DNA of 7,684 bases from CALELM01 sp045617105 (GCA_045617105.1 JAZLHW010000105.1:1-7684), one strand, 5' to 3'. Numbered from the stretch's first letter, positions 1-5,578 are shown. The notes: generated by a model from the letters alone, not told the origin. Numbers and translations: made by a program.

Positions 1-89
1 ATGAAATTGTCATCGATCAGGCGAAGCATTTGCACCTTTTCCAAAATACGCTTTCTTCGCTCTGCTTGCTGCTCCTCCGTCAGCCCCAT
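1..89 (-). CDS. N-terminal fragment of a probable Rpn-type PD-(D/E)XK nuclease/transposase-like protein (cut by window edge)
   Basis: Only 29 codons are visible before the gene leaves the window. It starts with ATG at 87-89, preceded by a modest purine-rich ribosome site (GAGGGTGACAGG) and a good promoter. The visible protein begins MGLTEEQQAERR and contains an ML-R-LIDDNF stretch. From memory, an LIDDDFM-like motif near the N-terminus is common in the Rpn/PD-(D/E)XK nuclease family transposase-like proteins of Firmicutes; the nuclease core itself would lie outside the window, so this is a family guess. It has its own promoter and lies beyond the terminator of the phage accessory genes, so it probably belongs to the host chromosome rather than the phage. 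Confidence 0.5.
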   Translation of the reverse strand, partial: MGLTEEQQAERRKRILEKVQMLRLIDDNF

Positions 90-375
90 CCTGTCACCCT
101 CTTTCCTGCATTATACACGATTTCCCCTATTTGTGCCAGCCTGCACAGTATCCACGAAGTCCTTCACGTCCTCTTAATATATTTTAATACAAAAAGGACT
201 ACAGCATTATAACGCCATTGTTCAAGAAAATGCCATAAGCATTTTCCCTCCAATTTGCGTTTCAACGAAGCGGGAGATATGCTCACCGCTTGTTAAAATT
301 TGTCTCCCACACTTACAGCAAGCTGTTGAAGAAGGGGACATCTTAGCTTCAGATAAACAGCATTTACTACATAAA
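90..375. other. AT-rich intergenic segment, candidate prophage/host junction
   Basis: This stretch separates the phage-type accessory genes from the edge gene. It holds the promoter at 110-139 and otherwise no gene with a start codon and ribosome site. One plus-strand frame is open from about 180 into the terminator without any ATG and includes a protein-like stretch (HLQQAVEEGDILASDKQH, about 292-345). It might be a decayed remnant of a gene interrupted by integration, but it could be chance. An attachment site would be expected near here if the prophage ends at this side; it cannot be recognised from one end alone. Confidence 0.35.
110..139 (-). promoter_or_regulatory. Probable sigma-70-type promoter of the edge gene
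   Basis: On the minus strand a perfect -10 box TATAAT (110-115) lies 18 bp downstream of CTGGCA (134-139), which matches four of six bases of the -35 consensus. The ATG of the edge gene follows about 20 bases after the -10 box, giving a short leader with a ribosome site. No operator was recognised. Confidence 0.55.
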
Positions 376-406
376 AACCGCCCAGGGCATTGTGCCTTGG
401 ACGGTT
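376..406. terminator. Bidirectional intrinsic terminator
   Basis: A 14-bp stem with one mismatch (376-389 with 393-406, three-base loop) is flanked by T-runs on both sides: on the minus strand the stem is followed by TTTTTAT and on the plus strand by CTTTTTTATT. It lies a few bases after the stop codon of the 85-residue gene and can end transcription from either direction, insulating the phage-side unit from the flanking DNA. Confidence 0.88.
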
Positions 407-411
407 CTTTT

Positions 412-669
412 TTATTCGGTTTCTTTATGCTTGACCCAGCGGATGTCGTACCCCATGACCTTTGCCATCCTGACGGCTTTCCAGTATGGGAGCGTCCCCT
501 CGTTGACTTGCTTGGTGGTGGTCGGATAATAGTCCTTTCTGTCCTCGTAGGTTGCGTTCATTCTATCAACCGCCACTTTGATATTGCCTCCTGCCGCTGC
601 AAGCTGGCCTTTGATGTAGTTCTTTATTTCGAGAATTTCATCCTCTGGGATCATGCTGCTCCCCTTCAT
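412..669 (-). CDS. Hypothetical 85-residue protein, possibly HTH-like
   Basis: The start ATG at 667-669 has GGAGG seven bases upstream and begins two bases after the stop of the DUF4314 gene, so the two are a translational pair. A second ATG five codons in also has a GGGGAG site. The protein is basic in its second half and ends with KAVRMAKVMGYDIRWVKHK. Such an ending (amphipathic helix, then LGYDI-W) resembles the tail of some small phage-type helix-turn-helix proteins, but no clear HTH can be demonstrated by eye. The gene ends directly at the bidirectional terminator. Function unknown; accessory (moron-like) position outside the late operon. Confidence 0.72.
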   Translation of the reverse strand: MKGSSMIPEDEILEIKNYIKGQLAAAGGNIKVAVDRMNATYEDRKDYYPTTTKQVNEGTLPYWKAVRMAKVMGYDIRWVKHKETE

Positions 670-671
670 GC

Positions 672-899
672 TTACGCCTCCTTCACCAATCGAAACGAAT
701 CCACGCCGGGAATCAGGCTTAAGGATGAGCCATTCTTCCAGCTCACCATGACAGAGCCGATGCTGTCCACGCCGTCAATTTTCCCCAGCGTCCCCGGTGG
801 TGGTGCTTGCACATCATCCATCGCAATCAGCTCCACCGTGACCCCTGCCGGATACCTCCGGCGCAATGTCTCAATCTCTTCCCTGCTCGGCATCTTCAT
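672..899 (-). CDS. DUF4314 family protein
   Basis: A 75-residue protein with the hallmark pattern of DUF4314: YPAGVTVELIAMDD followed by QAPPPGTLGKIDGVDSIG, then V-WKNGSSLSLIPGVDSF. This family is short, SH3-like in size, common in Firmicutes phages and mobile elements, and of unknown role. The start at 897-899 is chosen because AAAGGAGG lies eight bases upstream; a second ATG two codons later is less well spaced. It is the first gene of a two-gene unit with its own extended -10 promoter, downstream of the terminator that closes the lysis operon, and so is probably expressed independently of the late genes. Confidence 0.88.
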   Translation of the reverse strand: MKMPSREEIETLRRRYPAGVTVELIAMDDVQAPPPGTLGKIDGVDSIGSVMVSWKNGSSLSLIPGVDSFRLVKEA

Positions 900-924
900 C
901 CCGACCGCCTCCTTTATTTATTGT

Positions 925-953
925 ATATTACCATGATATTTTATTCTATACAA
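925..953 (-). promoter_or_regulatory. Probable extended -10 promoter for the DUF4314 unit
   Basis: On the minus strand TTGTAT (948-953) and TAATAT (925-930) are spaced by 17 bp, and TGG directly before the -10 box makes a TGn extended -10 element. The surrounding DNA is strongly AT-rich, unlike the genes on either side. Transcription would start just before the ribosome site of the DUF4314 gene. The hexamers are only partial matches, so this is a prediction. Confidence 0.5.
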
Positions 954-995
954 GTATTGTTTTATTATTTTGCGGTACTATTTAACTTACTTCAA

Positions 996-1014
996 TGTGT
1001 CCAATTCGGACACA
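996..1014. promoter_or_regulatory. Perfect inverted repeat, candidate operator
   Basis: Minus strand TGTGTCCGAATTGGACACA: seven-base arms separated by five bases. It sits between the late-operon terminator and the promoter of the DUF4314 unit, about 43 bp upstream of its -35 box. There is no T-run, so it is not a terminator. The form (TGTCC-N5-GGACA) is that of a dimeric repressor site such as those bound by XRE-type regulators. No regulator gene is in the window, so the protein that binds it is unknown. Confidence 0.4.
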
Positions 1015-1031
1015 GGCGGGATGATTTTGGG

Positions 1032-1078
1032 CAAAAAGAAAAAGCCCACGACAAGAGGGATTCCTCCTGCCGTGGGCT
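1032..1078 (-). terminator. Strong intrinsic terminator ending the lysis operon
   Basis: Minus strand AGCCCACG (1071-1078) pairs perfectly with CGTGGGCT (1043-1050). The stem continues inward with a further eight pairs, including G-T wobbles, to a four-base loop. It is followed by TTTTCTTTTTG at 1042-1032. It lies directly after the stop codon of the 55-residue gene and closes the late transcript. Confidence 0.92.
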
Positions 1079-1083
1079 GGTGC

Positions 1084-1251
1084 TTATACTCTCATAGGCT
1101 GTGGCTGTGGTATCGGACAACGGGCAAACAGATCGTCTCCGATGCGCTGTAGTTCATCGACGTAAAGCCCGTGCGCTTTCGCCTCTGCTTCAAATCGTTC
1201 AAATGCTTCGTACAAGACAATCCATTCAAGGCTCGTGATTTTCTTATCCAT
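1084..1251 (-). CDS. Small hypothetical protein at the end of the lysis operon
   Basis: A 55-residue acidic protein beginning MDKKITSLEW and ending PQPQPMRV. The ATG at 1249-1251 overlaps the end of the endolysin gene by eight bases, suggesting translational coupling; the upstream ribosome site is weak. Other in-frame starts further upstream (ATG at 1267-1269, GTG at 1282-1284) are not better supported. The middle is predicted helical (LYEAFERFEAEAKAHGLY) and there is no membrane segment or signal peptide. The gene ends six bases before the terminator stem. I do not recognise the family; its position beside the endolysin suggests a late function but no role can be assigned. Confidence 0.6.
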   Translation of the reverse strand: MDKKITSLEWIVLYEAFERFEAEAKAHGLYVDELQRIGDDLFARCPIPQPQPMRV

Positions 1252-1432
1252 ACAGCTTTGCCCGGTCATTGACAACGAGCGCACGGATCATGTCAATGGA
1301 AAGGTCAAGGTCAACAGGATTGCCATCGGCATCTTTGGCCCCGCCTCCGCCAAGAAGTCCTTTGTCGATCATTTTCTGGATGGTCGGCTTCGCCCATTCG
1401 GGCATATCGGCAAGTTTGTTGTAGCGCAACAT
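1244..1432 (-). CDS. Probable internally initiated 62-residue C-terminal endolysin product
   Basis: Inside the endolysin gene, in the same frame, codon 368 is an ATG (1430-1432) preceded by AAGGAGG with a five-base spacing, one of the best ribosome sites in the window. Translation from it would give the C-terminal module alone (begins MLRYNKLADMPEW). The start falls precisely in the linker between the catalytic part and that module. Independent production of the wall-binding domain from an internal start, and its assembly with full-length enzyme, is established for several clostridial and enterococcal phage endolysins; that it happens here is inference. Confidence 0.6.
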   Translation of the reverse strand: MLRYNKLADMPEWAKPTIQKMIDKGLLGGGGAKDADGNPVDLDLSIDMIRALVVNDRAKLYG

Positions 1433-2533
1433 GATTCCCTCCTTTTCCTCCGTCCTGCTTTCTTCAATGTCCCTTCCCGCATAACGATCGAAGAAGTCCT
1501 GACCGAATCCGGCGCGTTTCCTTTGGACGGCTTCGCTTTGGTCAGCCGGACGCTCGAAATCCAAGAGCATAGCATTGGACGCCTCCAGCACGGATGACGC
1601 TCCTGCAAGCGTCCCCATCATAGAGCCATATCCCTGCATCTCCCCTAAAAGGAATTCAAGCTGCATGGCAAGATTCCCGATGGATGCCCCGGTCTTGCGA
1701 GCATAGTCCAGCAGGTTCTGCTTGCGGCTGTAGTACGTCCATTGTGCAAGGCCATACCCTGCCTTGTCATGCACGAAATTGCCATAGCTCCCATCATCCA
1801 CGGCGGCGGTATACTCTTCGTCCGTCATGCCAAGACTGGATTCATAGTAGTTTTCGAGGTTGGTTGACGAAAGGCCGCTCTCGGCGTACAGGTTGCCCAT
1901 AACCCCGGCGGCGGCGAAATCGTTCAGCCCTTTGTCCTTCAGGAACTTCCATATCTGTTCCTCGTCTGAAAGTTCCTGGCGAATTTTCTTCAGGTCATCC
2001 CTCCACGCCGATTCCCTTGCGGCTACTTCCTCCGGCGATCCGTAGCGATAGAAGTTTGCCTTGCCCGATATCAGGTCGAGCTTGGCGTAGAGCCTTTCCC
2101 CAGGGCAGGAAGAATTCCCCACTTCCCTATGCCCCAGAATGTGATTGCGGTCGGTCGGGATGTCGTAGTCCTCGCATAGATTTGCAATGAGTATTGCCGT
2201 TCTCTCGATTTGGTCTTCTGTTGGCTCGGCATAAGTGAAATCCCCAGAAAGGTGGATGCCAATGGAATCATAATTCGCTCCCTCGGCGTGTGCGCCCATC
2301 GCCCATATAGGGCGGCCCCGTTCAATCGTTCCATCTTTGCGGATGACAAAGTGGTAACCGATGCCCGCCCATCCGTTATGATCCCTGTGCCATCCATGAA
2401 TCTGCGCTGCCGATGAATCGGTATCCTCGCCACTTCCCGTGTGGTGGATGACAATCCGATTGGTTTCCTCTCGTTCGGCAATCCGGCTCATATCGAAGTC
2501 GAGATTGGTTTCTTTGATGTCAGCTCTTTCCAT
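1244..2533 (-). CDS. Bifunctional endolysin: N-acetylmuramoyl-L-alanine amidase plus phage-tail-lysozyme domain
   Basis: A 429-residue peptidoglycan hydrolase. Residues about 25-155 form an Amidase_2/PGRP-type domain: IVIHHTG (zinc His 30/31), GIGYHFVI (Tyr60), ILGHREVG (His135) and SCPG (Cys143), which cleaves the bond between muramic acid and the stem peptide. Residues about 190-350 resemble the Phage_lysozyme2 (tail lysozyme) domain, with AAGVMGNLYAESGL (candidate catalytic Glu218) and GLAQWTYYSRKQNLLDYA. Residues 375-429 form a small C-terminal module with PEWAKPTI and LSIDMIRALVVNDRAKLYG, likely cell-wall binding. The start at 2531-2533 has GGAG seven bases upstream; a longer reading begins inside the holin gene and lacks a site. 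It overlaps the holin-like gene by 14 bp, the usual lysis-cassette arrangement. No signal peptide, so export depends on the holin. Confidence 0.93.
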   Translation of the reverse strand: MERADIKETNLDFDMSRIAEREETNRIVIHHTGSGEDTDSSAAQIHGWHRDHNGWAGIGYHFVIRKDGTIERGRPIWAMGAHAEGANYDSIGIHLSGDFTYAEPTEDQIERTAILIANLCEDYDIPTDRNHILGHREVGNSSCPGERLYAKLDLISGKANFYRYGSPEEVAARESAWRDDLKKIRQELSDEEQIWKFLKDKGLNDFAAAGVMGNLYAESGLSSTNLENYYESSLGMTDEEYTAAVDDGSYGNFVHDKAGYGLAQWTYYSRKQNLLDYARKTGASIGNLAMQLEFLLGEMQGYGSMMGTLAGASSVLEASNAMLLDFERPADQSEAVQRKRAGFGQDFFDRYAGRDIEESRTEEKEGIMLRYNKLADMPEWAKPTIQKMIDKGLLGGGGAKDADGNPVDLDLSIDMIRALVVNDRAKLYG

Positions 2534-2762
2534 CGTTCTTCTCCTTCCCTGGCGCATCCTCTTTGCCGTTGCCCATAAACTTTTCCACGCCTCCCCTGCC
2601 CATGTAACCAGCAAGGCCAATGGCGATTTCCTTGGCGCAGGTTTCGAGCGCGGATTCCGTTCCCGTGAATAGAGTGACGATTACCGACCCTACGACCGCC
2701 GAAAGTGCAACGATGATAAGTCCTGCGCCGATGATTTTGTCTGTGTTCCAGTTTCTAAGCAT
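2520..2762 (-). CDS. Holin-like small membrane protein
   Basis: An 80-residue protein starting MLRNWNTDKI, with GGAGG seven bases before the ATG at 2760-2762. Residues about 10-33 form one clear hydrophobic segment (IIGAGLIIVALSAVVGSVIV), followed by a weaker helix with AIGLAGYMGRGG and a charged, lysine-rich tail typical of holins. It starts four bases after the XhlA-like gene stops and overlaps the endolysin start by 14 bp. Small proteins with one membrane segment and a G-GYMGR motif are frequent just before endolysins in Firmicutes phages. Holin function (pore formation allowing endolysin to reach the wall) is inferred from size, topology and place; an antiholin role is also possible. Confidence 0.72.
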   Translation of the reverse strand: MLRNWNTDKIIGAGLIIVALSAVVGSVIVTLFTGTESALETCAKEIAIGLAGYMGRGGVEKFMGNGKEDAPGKEKNDGKS

Positions 2763-2766
2763 CCCG

Positions 2767-3063
2767 TCACCTCCCCATGAGGTAGGGCAATATGCTGGCA
2801 ACAATGCCGCTTATTGATATTCCCATCCCGATTGCCCAAAATACAAATTTCTTTAAATCGGAAATCTGTTCTTTTAGGTCTTTTTTCATGTCGAACACTG
2901 CCCTTTCAAGTGCTCCATGACTTTGCTCGACGCAGACAAGCCGCTCCCTGATTTCCTTGATTTCTTGTGTGACATCCTGAAGCTGCTGACGGCAAATCGG
3001 ATGCTCCTCCGCCACCTTCCGAAGCCGCTCTTCCAGCCTTGCCATTTGTTCTAAGTCGCTCAT
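2767..3063 (-). CDS. XhlA-like (hemolysin XhlA family) lysis-associated membrane protein
   Basis: A 98-residue protein with the architecture of the XhlA family: a charged amphipathic coiled coil over residues about 1-70 (heptad-like LEERLRKVAEE and EIKEIRERLVCVEQ) and a single C-terminal membrane helix at about 73-95 (FVFWAIGMGISISGIVASIL) ending just before the terminus. In Bacillus phage PBSX, XhlA works with the holin XhlB and the endolysin XlyA; the same order is seen here. The ATG at 3061-3063 is chosen because GGGGGAG lies six bases upstream; an earlier in-frame ATG twelve codons upstream lies within the terminator hairpin region and has no site. Confidence 0.82.
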   Translation of the reverse strand: MSDLEQMARLEERLRKVAEEHPICRQQLQDVTQEIKEIRERLVCVEQSHGALERAVFDMKKDLKEQISDLKKFVFWAIGMGISISGIVASILPYLMGR

Positions 3064-3085
3064 GCACCGCTCCCCCTTGATATAG

Positions 3086-3109
3086 AAAAAGCGGCGCATT
3101 ACGCGCCGC
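3086..3109 (-). terminator. Intrinsic terminator between the DGR region and the lysis cassette
   Basis: Minus strand GCGGCGC (3103-3109) pairs with GCGCCGC (3091-3097) across a five-base loop, followed directly by TTTTTC (3090-3085). It lies between the 82-residue gene and the XhlA-like gene, inside what otherwise looks like one late operon, so lysis genes need readthrough, antitermination or a promoter of their own. None was found in the 22 bases before the XhlA-like gene. Confidence 0.75.
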
Positions 3110-3131
3110 CCATCTCAAATTCCTGCCAAAC

Positions 3132-3380
3132 TTACTTGCTCAGCTCCTCGATTTCCTTCTGAAGTTCGTTGATGCGAACCCTGGTCGCTTTTCGAGCGTC
3201 CCCATATTCCTGCATTTCAGCATCTGTGTAAGGAAGCTCTTCTTCTAAAAGTTTTGCTTCCTCCTGCTTGTTGAGTTTCCAATCACCAATGGAAGAATAC
3301 GGGCTGGTGAGTTTGGAAATCCAGTCGTTCAATTCCGCTTCTTTTTCCCTGATGATGTCCTGCTTGTCCTGTTTAGCCAT
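3132..3380 (-). CDS. Small helical phage protein overlapping the RT gene end
   Basis: An 82-residue protein with GGGAGG eight bases before its ATG at 3378-3380. It begins inside the 3' end of the reverse transcriptase gene, in another frame, with 52 bp of overlap. It is mostly charged helix with SSIGDWKLNK (about 29-38), LPYTDAEMQEYGDARK and a terminal coiled-coil-like INELQKEIEELSK. Short phage proteins with a -IGDWKVIK- motif and a C-terminal helix of this type are, from memory, common downstream of tail-fibre genes; their role is unknown to me. A longer reading starting near 3563 lacks a ribosome site and lies wholly over the RT, so it is rejected. Confidence 0.75.
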   Translation of the reverse strand: MAKQDKQDIIREKEAELNDWISKLTSPYSSIGDWKLNKQEEAKLLEEELPYTDAEMQEYGDARKATRVRINELQKEIEELSK

Positions 3381-4687
3381 TTGAGTAACCTCCCATAAAA
3401 TTTTTCCATGTCTTTGAGTTTTCGGCTCTCTTGGCGGCGTTTCTTTTCGCCCCGCCACTTTTGGTATTCCTCCCGAAAACGTTCTATACCGTCCGGCTCT
3501 TTCGCTGCGGCTTTGGCTAATTCCTTGAGCTTTTGCCGCTCGGCAATGAAAAGCCTCCGGCATAAATCCTTATAAAGCGCATCCAAATTCTCAAGTGTCT
3601 TTTGCGCGTCATAGCATTTCTTATCCCCGCGCCATGACTGGTACTGCTCTTGAAAACTCTCGATGCTCATTTCCCCACGCTCAACGAGGGCGGCAAGTTT
3701 CTTCAGCTTGCGCCGCTCCCTGACTACGACATCGCGGGGAATTTTCTTCACGATGCGGCCTGTTTCTGTGAGGATGTACTTGGTTTTGAGGAAGGTGAAA
3801 CCGTGGGATAGTTTGATAATTTGTGTCTTGCGGCGATTGACGAAAAGCCCCATCCCGCTGGCTATCTCCTCGATTTCATCAAGGAGCTGATGCAGGAAGA
3901 ATTTGCTCTCGTGGATAACATAACGGTCATCCATATACACGCCGTAATACTTGCACCGCTTCACGGTCTTGCAGTAGGTGTCAATCTTTGACGGAAAGAA
4001 AATCCCAGCAATCTGCGATAGCGGCGATCCTATCCCCAAGGATTTCGCCATGAACCGCTTGCCAGTCAATAGTGACTTGTCGATCTTCGCATAGGCCAGC
4101 GAATCAAAGACTTTATCCTCTATTCCCTCATCCTCCGAATATGACACGTCCACCTCATAAGACTTCAAAGCCAAACGGATAAACGCATCCAGCGCGGCAT
4201 CGCGCAATTTCGCATGGAAGGAATCGGCAAGCTCCCCGTGCTTGATGTTGTCGAAGAACTTCCTGAAATCAATCAGCAGGATATAGCCATTCGTGCCATG
4301 CTCACGGTAAAACCTCCGCAAATGCTCATCGAATCGCCGCCGTGTGAAGGAAATGCCCTTTCCTTTCAAGGATGCGCCGTTGTCGTGGATGAGGTAGCGG
4401 CGCAAGGCAGGGAAAAGCACCTCATCGCACAAGGAATGCTGCAAAATCAAGTCCCGTGTGGCAAGTGCCTTAATCAGCCGCAAATGACCGTTCTCGCAAA
4501 GCGGGAAAGTTGACCCTGCGCCCTGCTGGTAACTCCATCCCCGGATTTCTTTCTGCAATTTCCTCGTCTCTTTCAGGATGTTCAGCACGAACCGTTGCGT
4601 TGGCTCTTTCCAGCCGGATGCGGTATCTGCCCGCCTTGAAGCGCGGATGATGCCGTTCGCATTGGTCATGTTCCCCATGTAGTCCAT
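3329..4687 (-). CDS. DGR reverse transcriptase
   Basis: A 452-residue reverse transcriptase. In order: ILLIDFRKFFDNI (first catalytic Asp, about residue 140), the DGR hallmark I-G-x-x-x-S-Q as IGSPLSQ (about 219-225), which replaces the usual QG motif of other RTs, GVYMDDRYVI with catalytic YMDD (about 251-254), then a thumb-like region. In DGRs this enzyme copies template-repeat RNA into cDNA and misincorporates at adenines; with Avd it drives transfer to the variable repeat. The C-terminal region is duplicated (about 325-380 and 384-439, both with a QYQSWRG/EYQKWRG core), making it longer than a typical DGR RT. The start at 4685-4687 has GGAG six bases upstream; an ATG four codons earlier (4699) is possible but has no close site. 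It lies after the template repeat, in the canonical order. Confidence 0.96.
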   Translation of the reverse strand: MDYMGNMTNANGIIRASRRADTASGWKEPTQRFVLNILKETRKLQKEIRGWSYQQGAGSTFPLCENGHLRLIKALATRDLILQHSLCDEVLFPALRRYLIHDNGASLKGKGISFTRRRFDEHLRRFYREHGTNGYILLIDFRKFFDNIKHGELADSFHAKLRDAALDAFIRLALKSYEVDVSYSEDEGIEDKVFDSLAYAKIDKSLLTGKRFMAKSLGIGSPLSQIAGIFFPSKIDTYCKTVKRCKYYGVYMDDRYVIHESKFFLHQLLDEIEEIASGMGLFVNRRKTQIIKLSHGFTFLKTKYILTETGRIVKKIPRDVVVRERRKLKKLAALVERGEMSIESFQEQYQSWRGDKKCYDAQKTLENLDALYKDLCRRLFIAERQKLKELAKAAAKEPDGIERFREEYQKWRGEKKRRQESRKLKDMEKFYGRLLKWLNRTSRTSSGKKKRN

Positions 4688-4699
4688 AATTTTCTCCAT

Positions 4700-4892
4700 T
4701 TAGTGATTGGCCCAGCTGATAGCTCCAATATCCGTAGATAGGCGCGTCAGGTCTGGCACATGGTTCGGAGGTAACCATGCACCAGCACAGGCTTTTCCTG
4801 TACCTTATTCACCGCTTTGGCAGCGGATGGATATAGGCTCATTCCCTGCTATGGCGGCTCGGCATTTTAGCCATACTGCCGCCTACGAGAAG
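4700..4892 (-). ncRNA. DGR template-RNA spacer between TR and RT gene
   Basis: No credible gene lies between the template repeat and the RT start. In the Bordetella phage DGR the equivalent spacer is part of the functional template RNA and contains the cDNA priming site. Here it contains a 13-bp hairpin (4753-4785) and, just after TR, GGCGGC/GCCGCC arms (4878-4883 with 4853-4858) competing with TATGGC/GCCATA. The role is inferred from place and structure; the exact RNA ends are not visible. Confidence 0.55.
4753..4785 (-). other. Long hairpin in the DGR template-RNA spacer
   Basis: Minus strand CTGGTGCATGGTT (4773-4785) pairs with AACCATGTGCCAG (4753-4765) over 13 bp, two of them G-T wobbles, with a seven-base loop ACCTCCG. 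There is no T-run after it, so it is not a terminator. It sits about 107 nt past the TR end, where a structured spacer RNA bound by RT-Avd is expected. Confidence 0.7.
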
Positions 4893-4986
4893 CGGGCGAA
4901 CGCCGCCATCGGCATTCGATGCGCTGTTGTTGTTGGCATTGCCGTTGTTGTTGGCATTCGCGAAATTCGACGCCGAAGCGACCGCA
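4893..4986 (-). repeat. DGR template repeat (TR)
   Basis: This 94-bp sequence aligns without gaps to 5627-5720 and differs at 14 sites. At every one the TR coding (minus) strand has adenine. Read in the frame of the target gene it contains ten AAC/AAT codons in an alanine/glycine/serine context. It is the unmodified master copy: transcribed, reverse-transcribed with random substitution at adenines, and used to rewrite VR. It begins six bases after the avd stop codon. Similarity ends sharply on both sides apart from one further A-type difference at 4987. Confidence 0.97.
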
Positions 4987-4992
4987 TATCTT

Positions 4993-5544
4993 TTAGCCTA
5001 TACCCGCATCTTGTTTTTCCTGAAGCTCCCGAATCCGCTTGTTGTCTGATTTCCTCCATCCTTTCAGCAGAGCTATCTCCCGCTCAATGGCATCCACGTA
5101 CCTCATATACTTCTCGGCATCGATGGGCAGTACATCAATGGCAAGCTGAAGCTCCTGCAAAAGGCTCTCGCAGTCGGCAATCGCTCTGTCCATGCACAGC
5201 CTTCGCTCGTATGCTTCGGAAAGATTCGTTGCCCAAATGGTATAAGCTCTTGTGATTTGGATGTTCATGTCTCGCAGGATGTCCCAAATGGAAGTCCTCA
5301 GTTTGTCGATGATCCATTCCGGGTACTCCGATACGAAGCTGGCCATGCCGTATTTCTGCACGATTTGGGTAAAATTTTTGGCATCTTCTTCCTCCATGCC
5401 TTTGGTGGTCATGGCAAGTTTTCTCACCTTGTCCTTCACTCCCAAATCACGAAGCAACAGGAACACAATCGCCTTTCGCATTTTCTTGGCGTTGGCATAA
5501 AACTCCATCGGCGATGGCTTGCGTTTTCGTGCCAAAACCGACAT
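4993..5544 (-). CDS. avd: DGR accessory protein Avd (four-helix bundle)
   Basis: A 183-residue basic, almost wholly helical protein located between the target gene and TR, the canonical place of the accessory variability determinant. It has SPMEFYANAKKMRKAIVFLL near the N-terminus, a central helix around YTIWATNLSEAYERRLCMDR, and KGWRKSDNKR at about 161-170. YERR-x-Q/MDRAI and the IALLKGWRKSDN ending are, from memory, typical of Firmicutes DGR-associated four-helix-bundle proteins. Avd forms a pentameric barrel that binds the RT and template RNA. The ATG at 5542-5544 is chosen: AAGGAG lies nine bases upstream, whereas the TTG three codons earlier abuts the site. It is longer than the 128-residue Bordetella phage Avd, with extra N-terminal sequence. 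Confidence 0.88.
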   Translation of the reverse strand: MSVLARKRKPSPMEFYANAKKMRKAIVFLLLRDLGVKDKVRKLAMTTKGMEEEDAKNFTQIVQKYGMASFVSEYPEWIIDKLRTSIWDILRDMNIQITRAYTIWATNLSEAYERRLCMDRAIADCESLLQELQLAIDVLPIDAEKYMRYVDAIEREIALLKGWRKSDNKRIRELQEKQDAGIG

Positions 5545-5578
5545 AGCAATCAACTCCTTTTGGATATTGGAAACCGTA

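Noticed and set aside
134..139. Sigma-54 promoter (TGGC element)
   Set aside because: No GC element at the required spacing downstream, whereas a perfect TATAAT is present.
397..936. 179-codon plus-strand open frame
   Set aside because: It begins with TTG inside the terminator and runs antisense to DUF4314 and the 85-residue gene; no ribosome site.
2071..2481. 136-codon minus-strand open frame inside the endolysin gene
   Set aside because: It is an out-of-frame shadow; the overlapping frame carries complete amidase motifs.
4470..4778. 102-codon minus-strand open frame overlapping the RT start
   Set aside because: It lies mostly over the RT in another frame and includes the spacer hairpin; no ribosome site and a composition unlike a real protein.
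4893..4986. TR as part of a coding gene
   Set aside because: The Asn-rich frame continues into a non-coding spacer and has no start; it is the template for VR.
4707..5255. 182-codon plus-strand open frame across TR and avd
   Set aside because: It reads through the template repeat on the wrong strand and has no ribosome site. The sequence is explained by TR, spacer and avd.
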